DNA from: Lachnospiraceae bacterium
Lineage (GTDB): Bacteria; Bacillota; Clostridia; Lachnospirales; Lachnospiraceae
Direction of reading: 5' to 3'
DNA length: 46,886 nucleotides
Assembly (NCBI GenBank): GCA_015057635.1
Contig: SVEB01000043.1
Location: 1-46,886 of the forward strand
Shown in pieces: positions 33,574 to 43,498 of the stretch. The translations under genes were made by a program, and so were the position numbers. Positions within the stretch are counted from its first letter, which is position 1; every line of letters begins with the position of its first letter. The notes under the pieces were generated by a model. That model was not told the origin of the DNA. It saw nothing but the letters and a program-made list of their open reading frames with translations, and made no database searches.

Positions 33574-33790
33574 CGTATTAAACAGTATATGGCGGATAGG
33601 GGGATGAAAGGTTAGTTTTAGGCGGAGGAATTTTAAACTTTTTTTGTGTATTTGCAAGGGGGACGCATTCCGTGTTTTCCCGAAAATTTCGCAATTTCCG
33701 AAATTTCTAAAAAGGAAATTAGCAGTTTAGGGAGAATACTAGTAATGTAAGGGTTTTTAAATGAAAATAACGGAGGATAATTTGCAGTAA

Positions 33791-34810
33791 ATGGATAAAT
33801 TAAATATCAGAGAGAAGCAGGAAGTCCGCGAACACGAGTTTTTGAGTCCCTATGCATCGTTTAGTGACTGTTCGAAGGGCCGCGATATTTATGAAGAGCC
33901 TTGTGATATCCGCCCGATTTATCAAAGAGATAGAGACAGGATTCTGCATTCGAAGGCATTTCGAAGGCTGAATGGAAAAACACAGGTGTTCTTAACCCCG
34001 GAAGGAGATCACTACCGGACAAGAATGACACATACGTTAGAAGTGGCACAGAATGCAAGAACCATTGCCAAGGCATTAAGGCTGAACGAAGAATTAACGG
34101 AGGCAATCGCACTGGGGCATGACTTAGGACATACGCCGTTCGGACATGCTGGCGAGAGAGCGTTAAGAAGGGTATATAAGCCTGGATTCGAGCACAGCGA
34201 GCAGAGCATACGTGTTGTAGAGGTATTAGAGAAGCATGGAAGGGGCCTTAATTTAACAAAAGAAGTACGGGATGGGATCTTAAATCATCAGACAAGCAAG
34301 ATGCCATCTACCTTAGAAGGAAAAGTAGTAAGGCTTTCGGATAAGATCGCTTATATCAATCATGATATTGACGATGCAATTCGTGGGCATATTATTACAG
34401 AAGAACAGATACCGACAGAGTATGCAAAAGTTTTGGGGTATACGACCAAGGAACGTCTGGGCACAATCATCCATGATATTGTATCCCATAGTGAAGGGAA
34501 GAATGATATCCTGATGTCAAAAGAAGTGGAAGAGGCCATGCATGGTCTTAGAAAATATATGTTTCAGAGTGTGTATACCGATCCCGTGGCAAAAGGGCAG
34601 GAGTCAAAGGCAGAAAGCATGATTGAGCAGCTGTTTGTGTATTATGTCAAGAGACCGGAGAAACTTTCAGAAGAGTATCAGTATATGATCTATGAGAAAG
34701 GGGAGACGATTGAACGGGTGGTATGTGACTATATCGCCGGAATGACAGACCGATATGCGGTAGCAAAGTATAAAGAGATTGCCATTCCATTTGCATGGGA
34801 TGTATACTAG
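33791..34810 (+). CDS. dgt: dGTP triphosphohydrolase-like HD protein
   Basis: This HD-domain enzyme splits dNTPs (typically dGTP) to nucleoside and triphosphate, limiting the dNTP pool. Of 339 residues, H81 (RMTHTLEVAQ) and H110-D111 (GHDLGHTPFGHAGE) form the metal site; RDRDRILHSKAFRRLNGKTQ is the usual N-terminal block. A TAA codon directly before ATG 33791 fixes the start, with GGAGG 14 nt upstream, longer than usual. It stands before dnaG-rpoD, a common clostridial order. Confidence 0.9.
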   Translation: MDKLNIREKQEVREHEFLSPYASFSDCSKGRDIYEEPCDIRPIYQRDRDRILHSKAFRRLNGKTQVFLTPEGDHYRTRMTHTLEVAQNARTIAKALRLNEELTEAIALGHDLGHTPFGHAGERALRRVYKPGFEHSEQSIRVVEVLEKHGRGLNLTKEVRDGILNHQTSKMPSTLEGKVVRLSDKIAYINHDIDDAIRGHIITEEQIPTEYAKVLGYTTKERLGTIIHDIVSHSEGKNDILMSKEVEEAMHGLRKYMFQSVYTDPVAKGQESKAESMIEQLFVYYVKRPEKLSEEYQYMIYEKGETIERVVCDYIAGMTDRYAVAKYKEIAIPFAWDVY

Positions 34811-34826
34811 AAGGAAAGGCGGGGAA

Positions 34827-34852
34827 AAGATGTGAGGACATCCTTACATCTT
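34827..34852 (+). promoter_or_regulatory. RNA hairpin between dgt and dnaG
   Basis: AAGATGTGAGG (34827-34837) pairs with CCTTACATCTT (34842-34852) around ACAT, 11 bp with one G-U. There is no T run, so it probably does not terminate; a processing or stability element is possible. Confidence 0.5.
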
Positions 34853-34889
34853 CCTTGGCGGATGAGAATCAGCAGGACAGGAGTTTAAG

Positions 34890-36674
34890 ATGTATTATTC
34901 AGAGGAACTTGTAGAAGAGATCAGATCGAGAAATGATATTGTTGATGTGATCGGTTCTTATGTTAAGCTTTCAAAAAAGGGAAGCACCTACATGGGATTA
35001 TGCCCGTTTCATAATGAAAAATCCCCATCCTTTGCGGTCAGCGGTTCAAAGCAGATGTATCATTGCTTTGGCTGCGGCGTTGGGGGCAATGTCTTTACCT
35101 TTATGATGGAATATGAGAACTATACCTTTATAGAGGCGCTAAAAGCGTTGGCGGAACGGGCCGGGGTGAAGCTCCCGGAAGAGGAATATTCCGAAGAGGC
35201 AAAACGGGCAGCAGATCTAAGAAGCCGTTTATTAGAAGTCAACAAGGAAGCAGCAAAGTATTATTTTTATCAGTTAAAATCAGCGCGCGGTGAAAAGGCG
35301 TTAGAATATTTAAAGAACAGAGAGCTTTCGGATGAGACAATTAAGAAGTTCGGGTTAGGATACTCCAATCCATTTTCGGATGATTTATATCAGTATATGA
35401 AACAGCAGGGATATGATGATTCCATATTAAGCCAGTCCGGTCTCTTTACGATGGATGAAAGAGGCGCTCATGATAAGTTCTGGAACCGCGTCATGTTCCC
35501 GATTATGGACAGCAACAATAAAGTCATCGCATTTGGTGGACGAGTGATGGGAGAGGGGACCCCTAAGTACTTAAACTCCCCGGAAACGAAGTTATTTGAT
35601 AAGTCTAGAAACTTATACGGGCTTAATTTGGCCAGATCCTCAAGACGCCCTAATATGCTGATCTGTGAGGGCTATATGGATGTAATCGCGCTTCATCAGG
35701 CCGGATTTAATAACGCAGTGGCTTCTCTTGGAACTGCCTTCACGCCACAGCAGGCGAAGTTATTATCTCGTTATACCAATGAAGTGTTACTCACATACGA
35801 TAGTGATGAGGCCGGAACAAAGGCGGCACTTCGTGCCATTCCGATCTTAAAAGAGGCCGGAATCAGTGCAAAGATCGTCAATATGAAACCATATAAGGAT
35901 CCGGATGAATTCATCAAGGCACTTGGGGCAGAGGAATATCAGAAACGTATGGATCAGGCCGGAAACAGCTTTTATTTTGAGGTGGAAGTGTTAGAGCGAG
36001 GCTTTAATCTGGAGGATCCGGAGGAAAAGACAAAGTTCTTTAATGAGATGGCAAAGAAGCTGCTTATATTCTCCGAGGAGATTGAGAGAAATATCTATAT
36101 CGAGGCGATGTGCAAGAAATATAATATCAGCTTTGATAACTTAAGAAAGCTTGTAAATCGTTATGGAGCCCAGATTGGGAATGTTCAGGCGGAGAGAGAG
36201 GCTGTAAAGAGGGAAAGAGAGAGTGCAAAGAAGGCAAAGCCTGAGGAAGGCATGAAGCAGTCCCAAAAGATCCTCTTAACCTGGCTGATTGATGACAGCA
36301 AGGCGTTTGAGAAGATCAAAGGGATCATCGGCCCGGAAGATTTTACAGAAGAGTTATATCGGGAAGTAGCCAATATGCTGTTTGCTCAGTATGAGGAAGA
36401 ACATGCCGTGAATCCGGCAAAGATCATCAACAAGTTTGTCAGCAAGGAAGAACAGACGATGGTAGCAGAGCTGTTCACGACGGAAGTCGGCGCATTGATG
36501 AGTGATGCACAGAGAAAGAAAGCATTTGCCGATACGGTTGTGAGAGTGAAGAAAGCAAGCCTTGAACTGGCACAGAAACGTGCAATTGAAAACAATGACA
36601 TTGCCGCATTACAGGATATCATCGTGCAGCAGAGAGACATGGCAAAGCTGCATAGTTCCTTGAATGCTGGTTAG
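34890..36674 (+). CDS. dnaG: DNA primase
   Basis: DnaG makes RNA primers at the replication fork. The zinc domain has C38, H41, C59 and C62 (CPFH and CFGC). The catalytic core follows, with the Toprim motifs LICEGYMDV and LTYDSDEAG (about residues 258-315). A helicase-binding C-terminal region completes 594 residues, the usual length. CAGGAG precedes the ATG. It belongs to the dgt-dnaG-rpoD row, the macromolecular synthesis operon. Confidence 0.96.
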   Translation: MYYSEELVEEIRSRNDIVDVIGSYVKLSKKGSTYMGLCPFHNEKSPSFAVSGSKQMYHCFGCGVGGNVFTFMMEYENYTFIEALKALAERAGVKLPEEEYSEEAKRAADLRSRLLEVNKEAAKYYFYQLKSARGEKALEYLKNRELSDETIKKFGLGYSNPFSDDLYQYMKQQGYDDSILSQSGLFTMDERGAHDKFWNRVMFPIMDSNNKVIAFGGRVMGEGTPKYLNSPETKLFDKSRNLYGLNLARSSRRPNMLICEGYMDVIALHQAGFNNAVASLGTAFTPQQAKLLSRYTNEVLLTYDSDEAGTKAALRAIPILKEAGISAKIVNMKPYKDPDEFIKALGAEEYQKRMDQAGNSFYFEVEVLERGFNLEDPEEKTKFFNEMAKKLLIFSEEIERNIYIEAMCKKYNISFDNLRKLVNRYGAQIGNVQAEREAVKRERESAKKAKPEEGMKQSQKILLTWLIDDSKAFEKIKGIIGPEDFTEELYREVANMLFAQYEEEHAVNPAKIINKFVSKEEQTMVAELFTTEVGALMSDAQRKKAFADTVVRVKKASLELAQKRAIENNDIAALQDIIVQQRDMAKLHSSLNAG

Positions 36675-36721
36675 ACTATAATTTGGTAGTTCTTTTGGAT
36701 GAAGAAAGAAGGATGCTGTTT

Positions 36722-37867
36722 ATGGATGAAAATATGGCTAAATTTCGTGAAAAGCTTGGTGAGTTGTTAGTTTACGCTAAGAAAAAGAAGAATGTATTAG
36801 AGTATGAGGAAATCAATGATTTTTTCTCGGATCTGGATATGGATTCCGATCAGGTAGAGAAGATTTATGAGTTTTTGGATGCAAACAACGTAGATGTATT
36901 AAGAGCACCGGAGATGGATGAGTCAGCGGGGGATCCGCTTGAAATGGAGATGGACGATGTGGACGAAGATGATCTTGCAATCATTGAGTCTGAGGAAGAG
37001 GATCTGTCTAAAATCGATCTTTCGGTCCCGGAAGGGGTCGGAACGGAAGATCCGGTCCGGATGTACTTAAAAGAAATTGGAAAGGTCCCTCTTTTAAGCA
37101 GTGATGAAGAGATGGAATTAGCAAAGAAGATGGAGGAGGGTGACAGTGAAGCCAGGAAACGTCTTGCGGAAGCAAACCTTCGTCTTGTAGTCAGCATAGC
37201 GAAACGTTATGTGGGAAGGGGGATGCAGTTCCTAGATTTAATCCAGGAGGGAAATTTAGGCCTGATTAAAGCAGTTGAGAAGTTCGACTATCATAAGGGA
37301 TACAAATTCAGTACTTATGCCACATGGTGGATCCGCCAGGCTATCACAAGAGCCATAGCGGACCAGGCAAGGACGATCCGTATTCCCGTTCATATGGTGG
37401 AGACGATCAACAAGTTGATCCGTGTACAGCGTCAGCTTCTACAGGAACTAGGAAGAGAGCCATTTCCGGAGGAAGTGGCAAAAGAGATGAATCTTCCGGT
37501 TGACCGTGTGCGGGAGATTCAGAAGATCTCACAGGAGCCGGTATCCTTAGAGACGCCAATCGGCGAGGAAGAGGACAGCCACTTAGGGGACTTTATTCAG
37601 GATGATAATGTGCCGGTACCGGCAGAGGCAGCCGCGTTCACACTCCTAAAGGAGCAGTTGATGGAGGTACTAGCCACCTTAACCGACAGAGAGCAGAAGG
37701 TGCTTCGTTTACGGTTTGGCCTTGATGATGGAAGGGCAAGGACGTTAGAGGAAGTAGGAAAGGAATTCAATGTGACAAGAGAACGAATCCGTCAGATTGA
37801 AGCAAAGGCACTCAGAAAGTTAAGACATCCAAGCCGGTCAAGAAAGTTAAAGGATTATTTAGAGTAG
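36722..37867 (+). CDS. rpoD: Primary sigma factor RpoD (sigma-A)
   Basis: This is the housekeeping sigma factor. Region 1.1-like acidic N-terminus (about 1-100), region 1.2 ([16 protein letters not shown]), region 2 with [19 protein letters not shown] and [10 protein letters not shown], region 3 and region 4 ([20 protein letters not shown]) are all present in 381 residues. ATG 36722 with AGAAGGA upstream is preferred; the frame is open from a TTG at 36683. It follows dnaG by 47 nt. The -10/-35 boxes seen across the window fit this factor. Confidence 0.96.
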   Translation: MDENMAKFREKLGELLVYAKKKKNVLEYEEINDFFSDLDMDSDQVEKIYEFLDANNVDVLRAPEMDESAGDPLEMEMDDVDEDDLAIIESEEEDLSKIDLSVPEGVGTEDPVRMYLKEIGKVPLLSSDEEMELAKKMEEGDSEARKRLAEANLRLVVSIAKRYVGRGMQFLDLIQEGNLGLIKAVEKFDYHKGYKFSTYATWWIRQAITRAIADQARTIRIPVHMVETINKLIRVQRQLLQELGREPFPEEVAKEMNLPVDRVREIQKISQEPVSLETPIGEEEDSHLGDFIQDDNVPVPAEAAAFTLLKEQLMEVLATLTDREQKVLRLRFGLDDGRARTLEEVGKEFNVTRERIRQIEAKALRKLRHPSRSRKLKDYLE

Positions 37868-37881
37868 AAGGATGTTTAGGA

Positions 37882-38589
37882 ATGCAGTTATCTAAAAGAT
37901 TACAGATGGTAGTAGATTTCGTGACAAAAGGAATGCGTGTTGCAGATGTAGGGTGCGATCATGCCTATATCTCTATTTACCTGATTGAGCATGAAATCGC
38001 TACAAACACCATAGCGCTGGATATTAATAAAGGACCACTGATGCGTGCAGGTGAAAACATAAAAAAATACGGATATCAGGATAAGATTGAAACCAGGCTG
38101 TCTGACGGCTTAAAGAAGCTAAAAACGGGTGAGGCGGATACGATTGTCATTGCAGGCATGGGTGGGCCTCTTATGGTTAAGATATTAAGCGATAGCATGG
38201 AAAGCGTAGATGCGGCCAAAGAGCTTGTTCTTCAGCCACAGTCCGAGATCGATACACTAAGAGCGTATCTACATAATAGTGGATTTGCCATTGTGGAAGA
38301 AGCGATGTGTAAGGAAGATGGAAAGTACTATACAGCGATGCGTGCCGTTAAGAAGGAAGAGGCAGGGGATACATCGGATGCGGTAGATCCAGTGTTCCTT
38401 CATTATGGAAAATGGCTTCTGAAAGATAAGAATCCTGTCTTACAGGAGTTTTTAAAGAAAGAGCAGGTAAAGACAGCCGCCATATTAGAATCGCTTGAAA
38501 ATACGGATACGGAGGGCGCACAGAGTCGAAAAGAATCCTTAAAGAAAGAAATCGCACTTTTAGAGAACGCGCTTCAATTCTACGCATAA
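37882..38589 (+). CDS. trmK: tRNA (adenine(22)-N(1))-methyltransferase
   Basis: TrmK methylates A22 of tRNA with S-adenosylmethionine. The 235-residue protein has the SAM-binding start VADVGCDHAYISIYLI (about residues 18-33), an acidic D in ALDINKGPL, and the family block VIAGMGGPLMVKIL. It lies 14 nt after rpoD, the usual clostridial and bacillar arrangement, and is read on the same transcript. Confidence 0.92.
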   Translation: MQLSKRLQMVVDFVTKGMRVADVGCDHAYISIYLIEHEIATNTIALDINKGPLMRAGENIKKYGYQDKIETRLSDGLKKLKTGEADTIVIAGMGGPLMVKILSDSMESVDAAKELVLQPQSEIDTLRAYLHNSGFAIVEEAMCKEDGKYYTAMRAVKKEEAGDTSDAVDPVFLHYGKWLLKDKNPVLQEFLKKEQVKTAAILESLENTDTEGAQSRKESLKKEIALLENALQFYA

Positions 38590-38638
38590 GATATTATACG
38601 TCCGATAATACGTAAGGCATGATAAGGAGAGAAGGCTT

Positions 38639-40300
38639 ATGGATAGATGCAGGATCACGATTAACGGAGAAACAAGGGAAATTCAGAAAGATACTACATT
38701 TTTAGAAATCGCAAAGGAATATCAGAAGGATTATCCGGATCAAATTATGCTTGTGTTAAAGGATGGCAGGCTTCGTGAACTGTTTAAGACAGTGGACGAA
38801 GACTGCACACTCTCCTTTGTTACGGCAAAAGAAGATGCTGGCATGAAAACGTATGTAAGAGGTATGATCCTTGTGATGCTCCGGGCTATTTACCGTGTAT
38901 TAAAGGAAAAGGGCATCGATAAGGTGAGGGTAGAACATGCAATCGGTGATGCGCTTTATTGTGAGATCGATGGAATGTTTCAGTTGAAAAAAGAGGATTT
39001 AGAACAGGTGAAACAGGAGATGAACTCCCTTGTGAAACGGGATCTTCCATTTCAAAAGCGTTCGATGGATACAGAAGGGGCTGTAAAGTTGTTCCGGCAT
39101 TATGGCATGTATGACAAAGAGAAGCTGTTTCGGTATCGCCGGGTAAGCAGAGCCAATATTTATACGTTAGATGGGTTTGAGGATTATTTCTATGGGTATA
39201 TGCCGCCTAGTACCAGCTATTTAAGATACTTTGACTTAAAACTGTATGCGGATGGATTTCTTCTTATGCTTCCAAGCAGGGCTGAACCGAAGATTGTAAA
39301 ACCATTTGAAGAGAAGGTAAAGCTTTTTCAGACACTGCAGGAATCAAACCGCTGGGCTGCCACGATGGGGATTGATACCGTTGGTGCGTTAAACGAAGAG
39401 ATCACAAAAGGCAATATGGCGGAACTGATTCTGGTACAGGAGGCGCTTCAGGAGAAGAAGATCGCAGAGATCGCGGAGCAGATCAAACGAGCCGGCAATA
39501 AGAAGTTTATTATGATCGCAGGTCCTTCCTCTTCCGGAAAGACGACCTTCTCCCACAGGCTGTCCATTCAGCTTCGTACGATTGGATATCATCCTCATCC
39601 GATTGCAGTCGACGATTATTTTGTAAACCGAGAGCTTACACCGAAGGATGAGAATGGAAACTATAATTTTGAGACGTTAAAGGCGATTGATGTAAAGCAG
39701 TTTAACGAGGATATGGCGGCTTTATTAGAGGGAAGAACCGTAGAGCTTCCAAGCTATAATTTTAAAACTGGAAAGAGAGAGTATAAGGGAAACTTTAAGA
39801 CGCTTGGCAAAGAAGATATCTTAGTCATTGAAGGCATTCATGGACTGAATGACGAATTGTCCTATGCTCTTCCAAGAGAAAGCAAGTTTAAAATTTATAT
39901 CAGTGCTCTTACACAGCTTAATATTGATGAGCATAACCGCATTCCAACTACGGATGGAAGGCTGATCCGACGTATGGTCAGAGATGCCAGAACCCGTGGG
40001 GCATCGGCAAGGGATACGATCCGCATGTGGCCATCGGTAAGAAAGGGAGAGGAAGAGAATATCTTTCCGTTTCAGGAGGATGTGGACTGCATGTTTAATT
40101 CTGCCCTGATTTATGAATTGGCGGTATTAAAGCAGTATGCGGAACCGATTTTATTTGGCATTGATAAGGAATGTGAAGAATATATAGAGGCAAAAAGACT
40201 GTTGAAGTTTTTGGATTATTTCCTGGCGGCACCAAGCGATATGATTCCGATGAATTCCATTTTACGAGAGTTTGTAGGAGGAAGCTGTTTCCATGTATAG
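38639..40300 (+). CDS. TGS-domain nucleoside (uridine) kinase fusion
   Basis: The 553-residue protein joins an N-terminal TGS domain (about residues 1-62, ITINGETREIQKDTTFLEIA), a region like the editing part of threonyl-tRNA synthetase (about 65-240, including the HAIGDALYCEIDG motif), and a phosphoribulokinase/uridine kinase domain with Walker A 295-302 (GPSSSGKT) and VIEGIHGLN. Substrate is probably uridine or cytidine, but the fusion could use another nucleoside. It is likely the last gene of the rpoD row. No terminator was seen before the rnpB promoter. Confidence 0.85.
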   Translation: MDRCRITINGETREIQKDTTFLEIAKEYQKDYPDQIMLVLKDGRLRELFKTVDEDCTLSFVTAKEDAGMKTYVRGMILVMLRAIYRVLKEKGIDKVRVEHAIGDALYCEIDGMFQLKKEDLEQVKQEMNSLVKRDLPFQKRSMDTEGAVKLFRHYGMYDKEKLFRYRRVSRANIYTLDGFEDYFYGYMPPSTSYLRYFDLKLYADGFLLMLPSRAEPKIVKPFEEKVKLFQTLQESNRWAATMGIDTVGALNEEITKGNMAELILVQEALQEKKIAEIAEQIKRAGNKKFIMIAGPSSSGKTTFSHRLSIQLRTIGYHPHPIAVDDYFVNRELTPKDENGNYNFETLKAIDVKQFNEDMAALLEGRTVELPSYNFKTGKREYKGNFKTLGKEDILVIEGIHGLNDELSYALPRESKFKIYISALTQLNIDEHNRIPTTDGRLIRRMVRDARTRGASARDTIRMWPSVRKGEEENIFPFQEDVDCMFNSALIYELAVLKQYAEPILFGIDKECEEYIEAKRLLKFLDYFLAAPSDMIPMNSILREFVGGSCFHV

Positions 40301-40319
40301 GGGAAAATTCGAAATTCTC

Positions 40320-40348
40320 TTTACAATTCGTACAATTCATGTTAGAAT
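40320..40348 (+). promoter_or_regulatory. rnpB: Promoter of rnpB
   Basis: TTTACA (40320-40325), 17-nt spacer, TAGAAT (40343-40348) with TG at 40340-40341 (extended -10). The start is near 40355, some 35 nt before the mature RNA. Confidence 0.8.
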
Positions 40349-40388
40349 AGCTAACGTGTCCATAAGGAAATAATAATTAAAAATAGAT

Positions 40389-40768
40389 ATGAGTAGTACA
40401 GATGATCGCGCCAGGTTTACCTGGTGAGGAAAGTCCGGGCTTCATAGGGCAGGGTGCCGGATAACGTCCGGTGGAGGCGACTCTAAGGCTAGTGCAACAG
40501 AAAAGAAACCGCCTGGGTTTTCCCAGGTAAGGATGGAATGGCGGTGTAAGAGACCACCGCTTTCCTGGTAACAGGAAAGGCCGTGTAAACCCCACTCGAA
40601 GCAAGACCAAATGTTTGGGAGATTTCTCCCATAGGAAGCGATACGGCGGCCCGTCGTGCTTCTAGGTAGGTCGCGTTTTGCCAGTAAAAGGCAAAGGAGC
40701 TGTATGGCGACATACAGTCAAGATAGATGATCATCCAATACAGAACCCGGCTTATAGTACTGCTCATT
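40389..40768 (+). ncRNA. rnpB: RNase P RNA (type A)
   Basis: This is the catalytic RNA that trims tRNA 5' ends. P1 pairs ATGAGTAGTAC (40389-40399) with GTACTGCTCAT (40757-40767). The universally conserved P4 strand GAGGAAAGTCCGGGC is at 40426-40440, and its 3' partner ACAGAACCCGGCTTA ends near 40754. GGGTGCCGGATAACGTCCGG (P10/11 region), GATAGATGATCATC and the AAACCCC...GAAGC core are present. Length is about 380 nt. The layout fits the ancestral A class rather than the Bacillus B class. Ends are approximate. Confidence 0.95.
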
Positions 40769-40790
40769 ACATAGGACTTGGTAGGCTTCG

Positions 40791-41139
40791 TCCCCTTTTG
40801 GGCAAAGCCGGCATACAATAGAGGGCCATATGGCAGAGACGTAAGGATGGTAGGCGGATAACGCTTATGGGCTTTGCGCCTCGCCGGCCGCGTAGTACAT
40901 GTTTCAATAAGTCTAGCGCTGGCTCGGACAGAACACAGAGAAATCCTTGAATATCAGACATTAGAATGTAATGTCTGATATTCAAGGATTTTTTTGCGTT
41001 CTATGGGCCGGAGTTAGACTTATTGAAACATATGCTCCCCAGTCGACAAAGAGAATAGTCCGTAAGTGCCATCCCCCTGCTAGCCTTATGTCTCGGCCAT
41101 TCGTCTCTCTATTGAATGTAGGCTTTGCCTAAAGCGGCG
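40791..41139. repeat. ~350-bp imperfect inverted repeat downstream of rnpB
   Basis: The left arm 40800-40915 aligns without gaps to the reverse complement of the right arm 41015-41130: by eye, 85 of 116 positions match and 11 more would be G-U in the plus-strand RNA. The innermost 17 bp (TGTTTCAATAAGTCTA with an A at the outer side) are nearly perfect. Between the arms lies a weaker paired zone and a perfect 23-bp hairpin. I find no gene in it. Possible readings: a palindromic mobile element, a very long transcript hairpin, or two convergent copies of an RNA sharing one terminator. Confidence 0.85.
40941..40995 (+). terminator. Central terminator hairpin of the inverted repeat
   Basis: 40941-40963 pairs perfectly with 40969-40991 (23 bp, core CCTTGAATATCAGACATTA) around GAATG, followed by a run of T to 40995. 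It is the only clear terminator for rnpB, some 170 nt beyond the mature 3' end. Confidence 0.88.
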
Positions 41140-41568
41140 GCGCCGGGCTCTGCCTGGCAGAGTGCCTCACGAGAAAGCAGATGACTATGCAGCGCATATA
41201 GAGCCTTAGGGGAAGAGAGATAGGATAAGATAAGATAAGAGCAGAACAGAGAAGGAAAGAGGATTGCTTAGAAGAGAGAGGATAGGGGGTTAGAGGGAAG
41301 CAGGAAAGGGAGCGAAGGAAGGGGGAATAAATGAAAATTGATAAGTTGGGAAGGCTTTGTATAAAAAATGGCTGTCTATGGAGCGAAAGTGGATTGAGAG
41401 GAAATGGTATTAATGGATGTGAGGGTTGAAAAAAGAGGGGAAAAAGGTTAAAATATGGGCACTATATGTAGAATAATCTCAAGGATTTGTAAGAAAAAAT
41501 TAAAGATTTTTCCTTGAGGGGTATGATAAGATGAGTTTAATTGTAGTAGACAGAAGTGGGGGTATACG
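41140..41568 (+). other. Purine-rich intergenic region before the two-component genes
   Basis: From about 41209 to 41340 the plus strand is almost free of pyrimidines and includes a short tandem GATAA run (about 41224-41240). No gene was seen. A small hairpin with CTCTGCC/GGCAGAG lies at 41147-41162. A hairpin CTCAAGGA (41478-41485) / TCCTTGAG (41511-41518) lies between the promoter at 41426 and the regulator gene. Confidence 0.5.
41426..41454 (+). promoter_or_regulatory. Promoter of the two-component operon
   Basis: TTGAAA (41426-41431), 17-nt spacer, TAAAAT (41449-41454). The leader of about 110 nt contains the hairpin at 41478-41518. Confidence 0.6.
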
Positions 41569-42270
41569 ATGAATCCAATCGATATTTTAGTGGTCGATGA
41601 CGATAAGGAAATTGCGGAGTTGGTGGAGATTCATTTGGTTAGTGATGGGTACCGGGTGTTTAAGGCATATAATGCGAAGGAAGGCCTGGATATTTTAGCA
41701 ATGGAAGATGTTAAGCTGGCGATTCTGGATATTATGATGCCGGGGATGGACGGGATTACGATGTGTAAGATGATTCGTGAGAAAAGCACCATCCCTATTA
41801 TTATGTTAAGCGCAAAGTCAGCGGATTTGGATAAGATTATCGGGCTTTCTTCAGGAGCAGATGATTATGTGATCAAACCGTTTAATCCGCTGGAACTGAC
41901 GGCACGCGTGAAATCACAGCTGAGACGATTCTTGAAGTTTAATCCGGGAACACAGGAATTAAGAAATGATAGGGAGATTGTTCTGAATCATATTACAATC
42001 AATAAGGAGACGCATCGCGTAATTTCTTATGGAAAGGAAATCAGGCTGACACCGATTGAGTTTGATATTCTGTTTTTACTGGCTTCCAATCCGGGAAGGG
42101 TGTTTAGCACGGATGAAATCTTTGAACGGGTATGGAATGAGAAGATGTATGAGGCGAATAATACCGTAATGGTGCATATCAGGAGACTTCGTGAAAAGAT
42201 TGAGATGGATTCGAGAAATGCAGAGATTATCAAGACTGTATGGGGTGTTGGTTACAAAATTGAGAAATAA
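41569..42270 (+). CDS. OmpR/VanR-type response regulator
   Basis: The 233-residue protein has a receiver domain with D10-D11-D12 pocket, phosphoacceptor D54 (ILDIMMPGMDG) and conserved lysine in YVIKPF, then a winged-helix DNA-binding domain (about residues 130-232: IRLTPIEFDILFLLASNPG, TVMVHIRRLREKIE, VWGVGYKIEK). It is VanR-like by pattern. The kinase follows after 12 nt. Signal and targets are unknown; the adjacent ectodomain protein and ABC genes are candidate targets. Confidence 0.93.
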   Translation: MNPIDILVVDDDKEIAELVEIHLVSDGYRVFKAYNAKEGLDILAMEDVKLAILDIMMPGMDGITMCKMIREKSTIPIIMLSAKSADLDKIIGLSSGADDYVIKPFNPLELTARVKSQLRRFLKFNPGTQELRNDREIVLNHITINKETHRVISYGKEIRLTPIEFDILFLLASNPGRVFSTDEIFERVWNEKMYEANNTVMVHIRRLREKIEMDSRNAEIIKTVWGVGYKIEK

Positions 42271-42282
42271 GGAAGGGGTTTT

Positions 42283-43470
42283 ATGAAACAGGGTCTGTTT
42301 AAAAGCTTTCGCTTTAAGATTTTGCTGTACAGCCTGTTAAGCATGTTCCTGACATTTATGACAGAAGGCGTTGTCTGCCTGATTGGGTATTTTATTTATC
42401 GCATTATGAATGAGGAATCAACCCAAAGGATTCAGAGCAGTAACAGCGGTTACTTAAATTATATCGCAGGTGAGAATACATATGGATTTTCTAACTCTTA
42501 TAAGGAGAGTGCGGCAACCACGGCAGATTCTGTTGATGGAAGCACCCTGATTCTGTTATTGGTAGCAGGGATTGTTGTGGCATTCATCTTATTCACCGCA
42601 TATTTTTTATATTTTACAAAGCGATACAGTACGTATATGGCACATATCAAGGATGGCATTACAAAGCTTTCCGTAGGTGATTTCGATACTCGGATTGAAA
42701 TGAGGTATGAGGATGAGCTTACGGATATTGCAAAGAACTTAAATAAGATGGCAGGCGATATTAAGTCTGTCATGGATAATGAGAGGAAAAGCGAAGAGAA
42801 GAAGAATGAACTGATTACCAATGTGGCACATGATCTGCGGACACCGCTTACCTCTATTATCGGATATTTGGATCTGGTTTCAAGGCAGGATATAACGAGT
42901 GAAACTCAGCAAAAATACATTAAGATTGCTTATGATAAGTCAAAGCGTCTTGAAAAAATGATCGAGGACTTATTCTCCTATACGAAGTATGAATTTGGGG
43001 AAGTCAAGATGTATGAGGATTCAATGGATTTAGTGAAGATGCTCGAACAGCTTTTGGATGAGTTTTATCCAAGCTTTGAGGATAACGCGATTGAATATTC
43101 CTTTCATACGAATGAACCCGCAATTATGATCGAGGCAGATGGGAATATGCTTGCAAGGGCATTTGCAAATCTGATCGGAAATGCAATTAAGTACGGCGCT
43201 TCCGGAAAGAATATCGTGCTGTCTGTGACAAAAGAGATTAAGACCGTTTCAGTCTCCGTGATCAATTATGGAGAGGTGATACCGGAAAAAGAGCTTTCGA
43301 ATGTTTTTGATAAGTTTTATCGCGTCGATACATCAAGAAGCGAAGAACGGGGCGGTTCTGGTCTGGGTCTTGCGATTGCAAAGAATATTATTGAACTGCA
43401 TCATGGAAGCATCTCCGTGAAGAGTGATTTGGATGGAACAGAGTTTAAAGTAATTCTTCCGCTTATATAA
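42283..43470 (+). CDS. Sensor histidine kinase, VanS-like
   Basis: The 395-residue kinase has two membrane segments (about residues 10-40 and 85-108) enclosing a short extracellular loop of about 45 residues, a HAMP domain (KRYSTYMAHIKDGITKLS), the phosphoacceptor H183 (NVAHDLRTPLTS), N-box NLIGNAIKYG, and G boxes FDKFYRVD and GGSGLGLAIAKN. The small sensor loop suggests that it senses the membrane or a partner rather than a large ligand. GGAAGGGG precedes the ATG. It acts with the upstream regulator. Confidence 0.93.
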   Translation: MKQGLFKSFRFKILLYSLLSMFLTFMTEGVVCLIGYFIYRIMNEESTQRIQSSNSGYLNYIAGENTYGFSNSYKESAATTADSVDGSTLILLLVAGIVVAFILFTAYFLYFTKRYSTYMAHIKDGITKLSVGDFDTRIEMRYEDELTDIAKNLNKMAGDIKSVMDNERKSEEKKNELITNVAHDLRTPLTSIIGYLDLVSRQDITSETQQKYIKIAYDKSKRLEKMIEDLFSYTKYEFGEVKMYEDSMDLVKMLEQLLDEFYPSFEDNAIEYSFHTNEPAIMIEADGNMLARAFANLIGNAIKYGASGKNIVLSVTKEIKTVSVSVINYGEVIPEKELSNVFDKFYRVDTSRSEERGGSGLGLAIAKNIIELHHGSISVKSDLDGTEFKVILPLI

Positions 43471-43498
43471 AGGTTACAAAAAAAGGAGGCAGACAGAC

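Noticed and set aside
40767..40985. 72-codon minus-strand frame after rnpB
   Set aside because: It lies inside the inverted repeat and terminator; no site, no family.
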